NCBI RefSeq assembly: GCF_025499465.1
Contig: NZ_JAIMCA010000001.1
Location: 124,001 to 188,000, forward strand
DNA: 64,000 nucleotides
DNA from: Allobosea sp. BH3
GTDB lineage: Bacteria > Pseudomonadota > Alphaproteobacteria > Rhizobiales > Beijerinckiaceae
Direction: 5' to 3'
Part shown: piece after piece, positions 1 through 8,526 of the stretch
Numbering within the stretch: the first letter of the stretch is position 1
How the letters are laid out: each line of letters starts with the position of its first letter
Notes under the pieces: generated by a model
What the model was told of the DNA's origin: nothing
Database searches by the model: none
The model's input: only the letters and a program-made list of their open reading frames with translations
Position numbers and translations under genes: made by a program

Positions 1-10
1 AAGCAACATA

Positions 11-24
11 GGAACGAGCGTTCC
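11..24. promoter_or_regulatory. Candidate IolR operator upstream of iolC
   Basis: The sequence GGAACGAGCGTTCC is a perfect inverted repeat (GGAACG-AG-CGTTCC) and matches GGAA-N6-TTCC, the motif reported for the RpiR-family inositol repressor IolR in rhizobia. It lies just upstream of a possible -10 element CATAAT at 35-40, so a bound repressor would cover the promoter of the inositol operon. No iolR gene is inside the window; the assignment is inference from motif and position. Confidence 0.6.
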
Positions 25-117
25 GCATTGACGGCATAATAGAATTATTATTTCATGCCGTCGACGCGTGGCCGTTCGGCCGCGCGCCTAACAAGAGCGG
101 CAGGCCGGGAGGAACAT

Positions 118-2052
118 ATGACGGAACCGCGCGGCGGCTCGGCGCAGGCGCTCGACGTCATCACCATCGGCCGCGCCTCGGTCGATCTCTACGGCCAGCA
201 GATCGGCTCGCGGCTGGAGGATGTCACCAGTTTCGCCAAGTCGGTGGGCGGCTGCCCGGCCAATATCGCGATCGGCACGGCGCGGCTCGGCCTGCGCTCG
301 GCCCTGCTCACGCGCGTCGGCAACGAGCAGTTCGGCCGCTTCCTGCGCGAGCAGCTCGCCCGCGAAGGAGTGAACCTCGACGGCCTCAAGACCGACCCCG
401 AGCGGCTGACCGCGCTCGCCATCCTTTCCGTCGAGAGCGACAAATCCTTCCCGCTGCTGTTCTACCGCGAGAACTGCGCCGACATGGCGCTGGAGGAAGG
501 TGACATAGACCCGGCCTTCATGGCGCGCGCGCGCGCCCTTGTCGTCACCGGCACCCATTTCGCCCGGCCCGGCCCCGAAGCCGCCCAGCGCAAGGCGATG
601 AAGCTGATGCGCGGGAACGGCGGCCAGGTGGTGCTCGACATCGACTATCGCCCCAACCTTTGGGGACTGGCCGGCCACGATGCCGGCGACAACCGCTACA
701 TCGCCTCGCAAACCGTCTCCGAGCGCATGAAGTCTGTCCTCCCGGGCTGCGACCTCGTCGTCGGCACCGAGGAGGAGGTGTTGATCGCCTCCGGCGAGAG
801 CGAGCTGCTGCCGGCGCTGAAGACGATCCGCGCGCTGACGCCAGCCACCATCGTGCTCAAGCGCGGCCCGATGGGCTGCATCGTCTATGAGGGCGCGATC
901 CCAGACGATCTGGAGGACGGCATCGTCGGAAAGGGCTTCCCGATCGAGGTCTATAACGTGCTCGGCGCGGGCGACGCCTTCATGTCGGGCTTCCTGCGTG
1001 GCTGGCTCGGCGGCGAGAGCCTGCAGACCGCCGCGACCTGGGCCAATGCCTGCGGCGCCTTCGCCGTCTCGCGCCTGCTCTGTTCGCCTGAGAGCCCGAC
1101 CTTCGAGGAGCTCCAATACTTCCTCAGGAACGGCAGCCCGCACCGGGCGCTCCGCAAGGATGAGGAGATCAACCACATCCACTGGGCGACGACCCGCCGC
1201 CGCGAAATCCCCTCGCTGATGGCGCTCGCCTGCGACCATCGCTCCCAACTCGAGGAGCTGGCGGCGAAGCTCGGCGCCGATCCGGCCCGCGTCCGCGACT
1301 TCAAGGTGCTCGCGGTCAAGGCCGCCGCCCGCGTCGCCGATGGCCGGCCGGGCTACGGCATGCTGCTCGACGAGAAGCATGGCCGCGAGGCGATGTTCGA
1401 ATTCGCCCGCCACCCCTTTTCCTGGCTCGGCCGCCCGGTCGAGCTGCCGGGCTCGCGTCCGCTGCGCTTCGAGATGAGCCAGGACATCGGCTCGCTCCTG
1501 CCGGAATGGCCGGTCGACCACTGCATCAAATGCCTCTGCTTCTACCACCCGGACGATCCGGCCGATCTGAAGCAGGCGCAGCAGGAGAAGCTGCGCGCCC
1601 TGTTCGAGGCGGCGCGCAAGGTCGGACGCGAACTGCTGGTCGAGATCATCGCCAGCAGGAACGGGCCGCTCGGGCCTGACACGATCGCCCGCGCGCTCGA
1701 GGAGATCTACGCGCTCGGCATCAAGCCGGATTGGTGGAAGCTGGAGCCGCAATCCTCTGCCGCCGCCTGGGCCGCGGTCGAGGCCACCATCGCCAAGCAC
1801 GATCCCTGGTGCCGCGGCGTGCTGCTGCTCGGGCTGGATGCGCCGGCCGAGGAATTGGAAGCTGGCTTCGCCGCCACGGCGGGCACGCCCATCGTCAAGG
1901 GCTTCGCAGTCGGCCGCACCATCTTCATGGCCGCCGCCGAGGGTTGGCTATCGGGCAGACTCTCCGATGAAGCCGCCATCGCCGATATCGCGAAGCGCTT
2001 CGAGGCCCTGACCGGCCTGTGGCTTGCCACGCGCGGCCGGAAAGCAGCATAG
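118..2052 (+). CDS. iolC: 5-dehydro-2-deoxygluconokinase fused to DUF2090 domain
   Basis: Phosphorylates 5-dehydro-2-deoxy-D-gluconate, a late step of cytosolic myo-inositol catabolism. Residues about 12-335 are a PfkB/ribokinase fold: the first signature has GGCPAN at 44-49 and the second has GAGD at 283-286, whose Asp is the catalytic base. From about 360 to the end (644 aa) is a DUF2090 domain, an aldolase-like TIM barrel that many proteobacterial IolC proteins carry; it may perform the following aldolase step, which is inference. The ATG at 118 is chosen because GGGAGGAA precedes it; an in-frame ATG at 55 has no such site. First gene of iolCDEB. Confidence 0.93.
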   Translation: MTEPRGGSAQALDVITIGRASVDLYGQQIGSRLEDVTSFAKSVGGCPANIAIGTARLGLRSALLTRVGNEQFGRFLREQLAREGVNLDGLKTDPERLTALAILSVESDKSFPLLFYRENCADMALEEGDIDPAFMARARALVVTGTHFARPGPEAAQRKAMKLMRGNGGQVVLDIDYRPNLWGLAGHDAGDNRYIASQTVSERMKSVLPGCDLVVGTEEEVLIASGESELLPALKTIRALTPATIVLKRGPMGCIVYEGAIPDDLEDGIVGKGFPIEVYNVLGAGDAFMSGFLRGWLGGESLQTAATWANACGAFAVSRLLCSPESPTFEELQYFLRNGSPHRALRKDEEINHIHWATTRRREIPSLMALACDHRSQLEELAAKLGADPARVRDFKVLAVKAAARVADGRPGYGMLLDEKHGREAMFEFARHPFSWLGRPVELPGSRPLRFEMSQDIGSLLPEWPVDHCIKCLCFYHPDDPADLKQAQQEKLRALFEAARKVGRELLVEIIASRNGPLGPDTIARALEEIYALGIKPDWWKLEPQSSAAAWAAVEATIAKHDPWCRGVLLLGLDAPAEELEAGFAATAGTPIVKGFAVGRTIFMAAAEGWLSGRLSDEAAIADIAKRFEALTGLWLATRGRKAA

Positions 2053-2074
2053 CTTTCGTCTCGGAGACAGGATC

Positions 2075-3922
2075 ATGAGCACCGTCCGCCTCACCATGGC
2101 GCAGGCGCTGACGCGCTACCTCGCCGCGCAGATGACCGAGATCGACGGAGAGCGGCTGACGATCTTCGGTGGCGTCTGGGCGATCTTCGGTCACGGCAAC
2201 GTCGCGGGGCTGGGCGAAGCGCTCTGGCACGAGCGCGAGCGCCTGCCGACGTTCCGCGCCCATAACGAGCAGGCCATGGCCCATGCCGCCATCGCCTACG
2301 CCAAGGCGAAGATGCGCCGCCGCTTCATGGCCGCGACCACCTCCATCGGCCCCGGCGCGACCAACCTCGTCACCGCCGCCGCGCTCGCCCATGTCAACCG
2401 GCTACCGGTGCTGCTGCTGCCGGGTGACGTCTTCGCCAATCGCATCCCCGACCCTGTCCTCCAGCAGGTCGAGGATTTCGGGGACGGCACGGTTTCGGCC
2501 AATGACTGCTTTCGTCCCGTCTCGCGCTATTTCGACCGCATTACCCGCCCCGAGCAGATCATCCCCGCGCTCGCCCGCGCCATGCAGGTGCTGACCGACC
2601 CGGCCGAATGCGGCCCGGTCACGCTCGCGCTCTGCCAGGACGTGCAGGCCGAGGCTTATGATTATCCCGAGAGCTTCTTCGCAGAGCGTCTCTGGACGCC
2701 GCGGCGCCCGCGCCCGGATCGCGGCGAACTGGCGGCCGCAGCCGCGGCGCTCAAGGCTGCGAGGAAACCGCTGATCGTCGCCGGCGGCGGCCTGCTCTAT
2801 TCCGGCGCGAGCGACGAACTCGCCCGGTTCTCGGCCGCAACCGGCATTCCCGTCTGCGAGACGCAAGGCGGCAAGTCCGCCATGCCCGACGACGACGCGC
2901 TCAACATGGCCGCTGTCGGCGTCACCGGCACTTCGGCCGCCAATCGCCTCGCTGCCGAGGCCGACCTCATCCTCGCCATCGGCACGCGCCTCCAGGATTT
3001 CACCACCGGTTCCTGGGCGCTCTTTGCTGCGCAGCAAAAGACGGTCATTGGCCTCAACATCCAACCTTTCGACGCCGGCAAGCATCGGGCGCTGCCGCTC
3101 GTCGCCGATGCCCGCGAAGGCCTCGCCGAACTGACTGAGGCCATCGGCAGCTGGAAGGCTCCCGAAAGCTGGACGGCTCATGCTAAGGCCGGCAAGGCCA
3201 ATTGGCGCAAGGAAGCCGACAAGGCCACCGCCGCAACCAATGCCGCCCTGCCCTCCGACGCGCAGGTCATCGGCGCGGTGCAGCGTGCATTGGGTTCGGA
3301 CGTGATCCTGCTCCACGCCGCAGGCGGGCTACCGGGCGAATTGCACAAGCTCTGGCAGGCCGGGCCGCCCGGCTCCTATCATGCCGAATACGGCTATTCC
3401 TGCATGGGCTACGAGATCGCCGGTGGCCTCGGCGCCAAGATGGCGCGGCCCGACCAGGAGGTCGTCGTCATGGTCGGCGACGGCTCCTATCTCATGCTCA
3501 ATTCCGAAATCGCCACCTCGGTGATGCTGGGGCTGAAGCTCACCATCGTGCTGCTCGACAATCGCGGCTTCGGCTGCATCAACCGCCTCCAGAACGCGAC
3601 CGGAGGGCAGAGCTTCAACAACCTGCTCCGAGACGCCCGCCACGAGACGCTGCCGGAGATCGACTTCGTCGCTCACGCCGCGAGCATGGGCGCCATCGCG
3701 ACCAAGGCCACGTCCATCGCCGAGCTGGAAAGCGCTCTCGCCGCGGCGAAAGGCAACACCCGCACGACCGTCGTGGTGATCGACACCGACCCGCTGATCT
3801 CCACCGGCGCCGGCGGCGCCTGGTGGGACGTCGCGGTTCCCGAGGTCAGCGAGCGCGAACAGGTCCGCGCCGCACGGGCGGATTACGACACGCGGCGCAA
3901 GCATCAGAACATCGGCAACTGA
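2075..3922 (+). CDS. iolD: 3D-(3,5/4)-trihydroxycyclohexane-1,2-dione hydrolase
   Basis: Thiamine-diphosphate enzyme that opens the ring of the inositol intermediate to 5-deoxy-D-glucuronate. The 615-residue length and the three-domain ThDP architecture fit the family. The cofactor-activating Glu is in AHNEQA (Glu65), and the Mg-ThDP motif begins GDG at 468-470 and runs on to the conserved Asn about 30 residues later. The start at 2075 follows GGAGACAGG; it lies 22 bases after the iolC stop, so the two are co-transcribed. All expected motifs are present and nothing is truncated. Confidence 0.95.
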   Translation: MSTVRLTMAQALTRYLAAQMTEIDGERLTIFGGVWAIFGHGNVAGLGEALWHERERLPTFRAHNEQAMAHAAIAYAKAKMRRRFMAATTSIGPGATNLVTAAALAHVNRLPVLLLPGDVFANRIPDPVLQQVEDFGDGTVSANDCFRPVSRYFDRITRPEQIIPALARAMQVLTDPAECGPVTLALCQDVQAEAYDYPESFFAERLWTPRRPRPDRGELAAAAAALKAARKPLIVAGGGLLYSGASDELARFSAATGIPVCETQGGKSAMPDDDALNMAAVGVTGTSAANRLAAEADLILAIGTRLQDFTTGSWALFAAQQKTVIGLNIQPFDAGKHRALPLVADAREGLAELTEAIGSWKAPESWTAHAKAGKANWRKEADKATAATNAALPSDAQVIGAVQRALGSDVILLHAAGGLPGELHKLWQAGPPGSYHAEYGYSCMGYEIAGGLGAKMARPDQEVVVMVGDGSYLMLNSEIATSVMLGLKLTIVLLDNRGFGCINRLQNATGGQSFNNLLRDARHETLPEIDFVAHAASMGAIATKATSIAELESALAAAKGNTRTTVVVIDTDPLISTGAGGAWWDVAVPEVSEREQVRAARADYDTRRKHQNIGN

Positions 3923-3953
3923 AGCCGTCCCATAGACGAGAAAGACTCCTGAT

Positions 3954-4838
3954 ATGATCCGCATCGGCGCGAACCCCATCGGCTGGTCGAATGACGACAT
4001 GCTGGAGATCGGCGGCGACATCCCGCTCGAAACCTGCCTGACGGAGGCCCGCGAAGCCGGCTTCACCGGCATGGAGCTCGGCAACAAGTTTCCGCGCGAT
4101 GCCGCCCGGCTGAAGCCGATCCTCGATGCGCACGGCCACGCCCTGGTTTCGGGCTGGTACTCGACCGAACTGCTCGTGCGCGACGTCGCAGCCGAGATGG
4201 AAGCCGTGAAGGCACACGCCACCCTGCTGCGCGACATGGGCTGCGCCGTCCTGATCGCCGCCGAAACCTCGAACGCGATCCATTCCGACATCACCGTACC
4301 GCTCTCGGCCCGCCCCGTTCTGCCCAAGGCGCGCTGGGATGAATTCGGCGCGCGCTACACCGACTTCGCTGAGGCACTGAAGGCTGAATACGGCCTCCAG
4401 CTCGTCTACCATCATCACATGGGCACGGTGGTGCAGACCGAGGCCGAGATCGACCGTTTCATGGGCGTCACCGGCCCGGCCGTCGGCCTGTTGCTTGACA
4501 CCGGCCACGCCACATGGGGCGGTAGCGACGCGGCTCGCATCGCCCGCCACTGGAAAGCCCGCATCCACCACGTCCACTGCAAGGATATCCGCGAGGCGGT
4601 GATGTGGCGCTCCAATCGCGAGGACTGGTCCTTCCTCGAATCGGTTCTGGCCGGCGTCTACACGGTGCCGGGCGACGGGTTGATCGACTATGTCCGCGTG
4701 CTGAAGGAGCTTCAGGGCTATTCCGGCTGGATCGTGGTCGAAGCCGAGCAGGACCCGAAGAAGGCCGAGCCCGCCACTTACGCGAAGCTCGGCCACGCGA
4801 ACCTGACTCGCTTCATTCGGGAAGCGGGCCTGGGCTGA
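3954..4838 (+). CDS. iolE: Myo-inosose-2 dehydratase
   Basis: Removes water from 2-keto-myo-inositol (scyllo-inosose) to give the trione that IolD hydrolyses. It is a 294-residue xylose-isomerase-type TIM barrel, the usual length. Metal and substrate residues are visible in LLLDTGHA (Asp182, His185), HVHCKD (206-211) and the C-terminal VVEAEQDP strand. A GA-rich Shine-Dalgarno (GAGAAAGACTCC) precedes the ATG. It follows iolD after 31 bases in the same operon. Confidence 0.94.
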   Translation: MIRIGANPIGWSNDDMLEIGGDIPLETCLTEAREAGFTGMELGNKFPRDAARLKPILDAHGHALVSGWYSTELLVRDVAAEMEAVKAHATLLRDMGCAVLIAAETSNAIHSDITVPLSARPVLPKARWDEFGARYTDFAEALKAEYGLQLVYHHHMGTVVQTEAEIDRFMGVTGPAVGLLLDTGHATWGGSDAARIARHWKARIHHVHCKDIREAVMWRSNREDWSFLESVLAGVYTVPGDGLIDYVRVLKELQGYSGWIVVEAEQDPKKAEPATYAKLGHANLTRFIREAGLG

Positions 4839-4845
4839 ACGCTCC

Positions 4846-4886
4846 GTCGTTCCGGGGTGCCGGCAGGGCGAGCCCGGAATGACGGC
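4846..4886. repeat. Short interspersed inverted repeat between iolE and iolB
   Basis: The stretch reads GTCGTTCCGGGG...CCCGGAATGACGG, an imperfect hairpin-forming element of the type scattered through this genome (compare 5788, 42246 and 55774). It sits inside the iol operon and could stabilise the mRNA or do nothing. Confidence 0.6.
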
Positions 4887-4924
4887 GAGGTTCCCTCACG
4901 CCGATCGCCAAGGAGACCGCCTCA

Positions 4925-5749
4925 ATGTCCCGCCTGAAGATCCGCCCCTCCGGCTCCCACGGCCTCGTCACCCATGTCACGCCACAGAGCGCCGGCTGGC
5001 GCTATGTCGGCTTCGATCTCCATCGCCTGAAGGCCGGCGAAACCGTCTCCGCACTGACGGAGGATCGCGAGGCCTGCCTCGTCTTCGTCACCGGCAAGGG
5101 CGCGGTCGCGGCCGGCGGACAGGTGCTGGGCGAACTCGGCGGCCGCATGAGCCCCTTCGAGGGCAAGCCCTGGTCGGTTTACATCCCGCAGGATTCCGAC
5201 TGGGCGGTCACCGCCACGACCGATCTGGAGCTTGCGGTCTGCACCGCGCCCGGCCTGAACGGCGGGCTGCCGCTACGCGTCATCGCCCCTGATGATCTGG
5301 GCCAGGAAATCCGCGGCAAGGGCTCCAACACCCGCCACGTCACCAACATCCTGCCCGAAGGCGAGCCGGCCGATTCGCTGCTGGTGGTCGAGGTCATCAC
5401 GCCCGCCGGCAACACATCCAGCTACCCGCCGCACAAGCACGATCAGGACAACCTGCCGCAGGAATCCTATCTGGAGGAGACCTACTACCACCGGCTCAAC
5501 CCGCCGCAGGGCTTCGGCTTCCAGCGCGTCTATACGGATGACCGCTCACTCGACGAGGCGATGGCGATCGAGGACGGCGATGTCGTGCTGGTGCCGAAGG
5601 GCTATCACCCCTGCGCGACCTGCCACGGCTACGATCTCTACTATCTCAACGTCATGGCCGGGCCGAAGCGGACCTGGAAGTTCCACAACGCGGCCGAGCA
5701 CGAATGGCTGCTGAAAGAGACGTCATTCTCGGGCGCCGCGCAGCGGTGA
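4925..5749 (+). CDS. iolB: 5-deoxy-glucuronate isomerase
   Basis: Converts 5-deoxy-D-glucuronate to 5-dehydro-2-deoxy-D-gluconate, the substrate of IolC. The 274-residue protein is a bicupin: the metal site is suggested by YPPHKHDQ and the following E-E-T-Y-Y-H stretch near residues 161-187, and the second cupin by GYHPCATCHGYD near 228. An AAGGAGA site precedes the ATG. It closes the iolCDEB set; iolG and iolA would have to be elsewhere. Confidence 0.94.
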   Translation: MSRLKIRPSGSHGLVTHVTPQSAGWRYVGFDLHRLKAGETVSALTEDREACLVFVTGKGAVAAGGQVLGELGGRMSPFEGKPWSVYIPQDSDWAVTATTDLELAVCTAPGLNGGLPLRVIAPDDLGQEIRGKGSNTRHVTNILPEGEPADSLLVVEVITPAGNTSSYPPHKHDQDNLPQESYLEETYYHRLNPPQGFGFQRVYTDDRSLDEAMAIEDGDVVLVPKGYHPCATCHGYDLYYLNVMAGPKRTWKFHNAAEHEWLLKETSFSGAAQR

Positions 5750-5787
5750 CCCGAGAATCTCCGGCAGGAGAAGGCGCTGGAGCCTCT

Positions 5788-5826
5788 TTCGGCATGAGAT
5801 GCTCGGGTCAAGCCCGAGCATGACGC
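5788..5826. repeat. Interspersed inverted repeat after iolB
   Basis: GCATGAGATGCTCGGG is followed by a complementary CCCGAGCATGACG arm. It belongs to the same family as elements at 42246 and 55774 and lies in the convergent gap between iolB and the minus-strand lipoprotein, where its hairpin may act as a weak bidirectional terminator. Confidence 0.65.
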
Positions 5827-5842
5827 AGCCGGGCCGGCAGCC

Positions 5843-6154
5843 TCAACGATTGCCACATTTGTAGACGGTGCCGGAGCTGTCCCCGCCCCTCCACTTGATG
5901 TCGGCAACGGGGGCGACGACATGGGTGCCGCCCATCTCGGCTGCATCGATCTTCAGCCGCGTGATGACTGCATCACGATTCTTGTCGAGCGGCATGATCG
6001 CTTGCATGCCGGACTGCCCGTCGATCTTGGCCAGGTTGGTGCAGCCCTCGACGACGCTCGCGGCGTCGGTAACGACCACGACGCTGGTGCGCGAGGTGTG
6101 ATAGGCGCAGCCCCCGAGAATTAGGGCGGGCAAAAGGAAGAGAAAACGCGGCAT
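5843..6154 (-). CDS. Small lipoprotein, DUF4156-like
   Basis: The 103-residue product starts MPRFLFLLPALILGGCAY, a signal peptide with lipobox LGGC and predicted lipidated Cys16. The mature part has a second Cys pair (EGCTNL, YKCGNR) and an AAEMGGTHVV stretch, resembling the DUF4156 pattern of small envelope lipoproteins; that family link is by eye only. I start at the second ATG because the 13 residues before it would spoil the signal peptide. No function is known. Confidence 0.7.
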   Translation of the reverse strand: MPRFLFLLPALILGGCAYHTSRTSVVVVTDAASVVEGCTNLAKIDGQSGMQAIMPLDKNRDAVITRLKIDAAEMGGTHVVAPVADIKWRGGDSSGTVYKCGNR

Positions 6155-6304
6155 CGTCGCGGTCCGGCCTGTTTCTGGTGCGGGTCGGCGCATGTTCCGC
6201 GGCTGCCCCGCAAATGCAAGCCCGGCTCTGTCGCGAATCTCTGGGGCCGGGCAAGTTTGTCGTAGATCGCCCCCAACAAGTTTAACGTAACGACAGCGTT
6301 ATTC

Positions 6305-6333
6305 TTGACCTGCCGTTGCGCCTGCTCTTAAGT
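6305..6333 (+). promoter_or_regulatory. Possible sigma-70 promoter for the 98-aa lipoprotein gene
   Basis: TTGACC at 6305-6310 and TTAAGT at 6328-6333 are separated by 17 bases and lie about 40 bases before the ATG at 6372. The -35 is good and the -10 is poor, so this is a weak call. Confidence 0.3.
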
Positions 6334-6371
6334 CCCTCCACGCCAATGGGAGGCTGAGAGGAAATTAGAAT

Positions 6372-6668
6372 ATGCGTAGCATTCTGATCGTGGGCGCCAT
6401 GGCTGCGCTCCTTGCCGGTTGCCAGACCGCGCAGGAATCGATGGCCGACGCCGAAGTCACTTGTGAGGCTCAGGGTTTCCGCCCCGGCACGCGCGCCTAT
6501 CAGCAGTGCCGCTCGGCGAACTACGTCGAGAACCGCCGTGCATCCAACGAGGCCGGCAATGCCGTCGCCGCAGGCGTGGCCGCTGGCGTCGTCGGTGGCG
6601 CGATCGCAGCGGGCGCTTCGCGCTCCTATTATCGCCGCGGCTACTACGGCCCAGGCTACTGGTATTGA
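6372..6668 (+). CDS. Small lipoprotein with glycine-zipper-like segment
   Basis: A 98-residue protein with a lipoprotein signal (lipobox LLAGC, Cys17). The middle is Ala/Gly/Val-rich (residues about 61-82, AVAAGVAAGVVGG...), as in glycine-zipper membrane proteins, and the tail is Tyr/Gly/Arg-rich (SYYRRGYYGPGYWY). GGCTGAGAGGAAA precedes the ATG. A strong terminator follows, so it is a single-gene transcript. Probably an outer-membrane-anchored small protein; role unknown. Confidence 0.8.
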   Translation: MRSILIVGAMAALLAGCQTAQESMADAEVTCEAQGFRPGTRAYQQCRSANYVENRRASNEAGNAVAAGVAAGVVGGAIAAGASRSYYRRGYYGPGYWY

Positions 6669-6714
6669 GATCGAGCGTCGCGCCCGTCAGCGGCGTGGCA
6701 GTCTCGTAACGACG

Positions 6715-6748
6715 AAACCCTGCGGCGCTCAGCGCCGCAGGGTTTTTT
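6715..6748 (+). terminator. Rho-independent terminator after the 98-aa lipoprotein gene
   Basis: AAACCCTGCGGCGC pairs perfectly with GCGCCGCAGGGTTT around a 3-base loop, followed by a run of T. With A residues on the left side it can also stop transcription of the convergent minus-strand gene that ends at 6792. Confidence 0.93.
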
Positions 6749-6791
6749 ATTAGCTGGCTTAACGCAGGAAATTTCCCGCTAACCGCTCTGC

Positions 6792-7484
6792 TCAGCTCCG
6801 CTTCGTCCGCTTGCGCGCCGGAGCGCGCGAAGCGCTTCGCGCGGGAGCCGCTTCGCCGGCGGCTGCCGAAGACGAACTCAGCAGCGCGCCAACGACGTAG
6901 ATGGCCAATCCGACGCCGAGCAGCGCCGCGATAGGCTCGCGTTCCGCCCGCTTGGCGAGCATCCGCCCGCCCACATCTGCATAATCCCGTGCCCGCGCCG
7001 CATAGTCGCCCGCGCGATCCGCATAATCGTCAGCGACGTCGCGATGGGCGCCAAGCCATTTGCTGCCCGCATTCAACGCGCGCTGCCCGGCCGCGGCGGC
7101 TTCCGAACCGTAGTCGTTCAGCCAGCCCCGCCACCGGCCGTAATCCGGCTGGTGACGCGCCAGGGAGGATTGCCAGGAGGGTTGCGGGCGCATCGTCGCC
7201 CAGGCGATCAGCCCAAGGCTGAGCGCGCCGAGGCCCAGCATGGCGAGCGGATGACGTTCCGCGCCACGCACCACCGCCTCCCCGCCTTCTCGGATCGTCT
7301 CCAGCGGCTCGGCCTCGTCCCACGCGTCGCGGGCCCGTTCATAGCCTTCCTTCACCGTATCGCTCGCGCGGCCGGCCATATCCGCCGCCTTGTTGCGCAA
7401 GGTCCTGACGGTCGCGCCGGCCTCCTCGCGCATCTCCTCGGCATTGCCCGGCACATCCGGTGGAAAGCTGTTGGTCATCGCCAT
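6792..7484 (-). CDS. Two-TM amphipathic-helix protein of unknown function
   Basis: A 230-residue protein. Residues about 10-75 are a charged helical region with alternating Ala, Arg, Asp and Glu (AEEMREEAGATVRTLRNKAA and onward) reminiscent of DUF883/YqjD-type ribosome or membrane tether proteins. A hydrophobic segment at about 79-96 (LAMLGLGALSLGLIAWAT) and another at about 187-206 (ALLGVGLAIYVVGALL) would span the membrane, and the end is Arg/Lys-rich. A GGAGAA site precedes the ATG. Family assignment is tentative. Confidence 0.7.
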   Translation of the reverse strand: MAMTNSFPPDVPGNAEEMREEAGATVRTLRNKAADMAGRASDTVKEGYERARDAWDEAEPLETIREGGEAVVRGAERHPLAMLGLGALSLGLIAWATMRPQPSWQSSLARHQPDYGRWRGWLNDYGSEAAAAGQRALNAGSKWLGAHRDVADDYADRAGDYAARARDYADVGGRMLAKRAEREPIAALLGVGLAIYVVGALLSSSSAAAGEAAPARSASRAPARKRTKRS

Positions 7485-7655
7485 GGCGGCTTCTCCATTT
7501 CTCGAAGCTGTGATGGCCAGTGAACGAAGCCCGCCGCCGCATGTTCCCCGGCGCCTTGCCCTGGGTCACGCTTCTTCGGCTATTCGGCCACGACCGTGTC
7601 ATGATTGGATGCGATCCAGAAGCTCTTAGGGGCCTCAAACGAGAAGGAGACGCTC

Positions 7656-7865
7656 ATGAATATTCAGCACCTCCAGATCGCACATTCCGCAGTGCTCTCG
7701 GATCCCGAATGGATCGCTCTGGAGAGCATCGAAGAAGAGACCCGGCACTTTATCTTCGACGATACGATGCTCCATGCCCTGCAGGATCGCGGGTTGGTCG
7801 AATCCGACGGCATCGCCTGGCGGGTCACCGAGACCGGACAGAAGCGCTTGAGCGAGCGCGTCTGA
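7656..7865 (+). CDS. Small hypothetical protein
   Basis: A 69-residue protein (MNIQHLQIAHSAVLSD...). The start at 7656 is set by a GAGAAGGAG site seven bases upstream. The C-terminal half (LQDRGLVESDGIAWRVTETG) looks like the wing of a winged-helix domain, but the protein is too short to be a full regulator. No signal peptide or membrane segment. Function not recognised. Confidence 0.65.
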   Translation: MNIQHLQIAHSAVLSDPEWIALESIEEETRHFIFDDTMLHALQDRGLVESDGIAWRVTETGQKRLSERV

Positions 7866-8018
7866 GCGCTCGACGCGGCGCGACCTATCGACGCAAGCGA
7901 GACTGCCGCAACTCAGAAGCTGAAACCCGCCCGCCCTCCGGCGGGCCTTGTCGGCGGCGCTGTAAAAACCCCGGCGCCGTCGCCATGTCGGGTGTCGGCG
8001 TCCCAATCCGTGAGCACC

Positions 8019-8339
8019 ATGGCCAAGCCCGTCACCATCACCGTCTCGCATGATCTCGGCCGGCAGGGCGCCGTGAACCGCCTGCGCGGCGGCGTCGATA
8101 CGATCCGCGACAGGCTCGGCATAGTGCGGATGCAGCTCGTCGAGGAGGCCTGGGAGGGCGATAGCCTGCGCTTTGGCGTGGCTGCGCTCGGCCACACGGT
8201 CCATGGCCGCATCGATGTCGAGGACAGCCTGGTGCGCGTCGAGGTTACCCTGCCCTGGATGCTGGCCATCTTCGCCGAGAAACTGAAGCTCGGTGTCGAG
8301 AAGCAAGGCCAGATCATGCTCGACAAGCCGAAAGCCTGA
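8019..8339 (+). CDS. Polyhydroxyalkanoic acid system (PHA granule region) protein
   Basis: A 106-residue protein matching the putative polyhydroxyalkanoate-system family: MAKPVTITVSHDLGRQGAVN at the start, then a beta-rich core (GDSLRFGVAALGHTVHGRIDV) and a C-terminal WMLAIFAEKLKLGVEK helix. Members are often found near PHA genes; none are seen here. No strong ribosome site separates the ATG at 8019 from upstream alternatives, so the exact start is uncertain. Confidence 0.75.
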   Translation: MAKPVTITVSHDLGRQGAVNRLRGGVDTIRDRLGIVRMQLVEEAWEGDSLRFGVAALGHTVHGRIDVEDSLVRVEVTLPWMLAIFAEKLKLGVEKQGQIMLDKPKA

Positions 8340-8526
8340 ATCGTTCCCGGCGGACGCGGCCAAACGCGAACGCCGCCCATTCGCGATACGTCCACAGGCG
8401 CGCGCCCAGCCTCGCGAAAGTCCTACGCCTTAGGTTGAAATCGAAAGCCCCAGCCATCATTCTGCAAATGGCAGGCATTCGCCGCCAACCCCATTGATTC
8501 TCTGACCTTTCGGATTTGGGAGACCT

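Noticed and set aside
88..1800. 570-residue open frame antisense to iolC
   Set aside because: Shadow of iolC; no ribosome site and no protein-like motifs.
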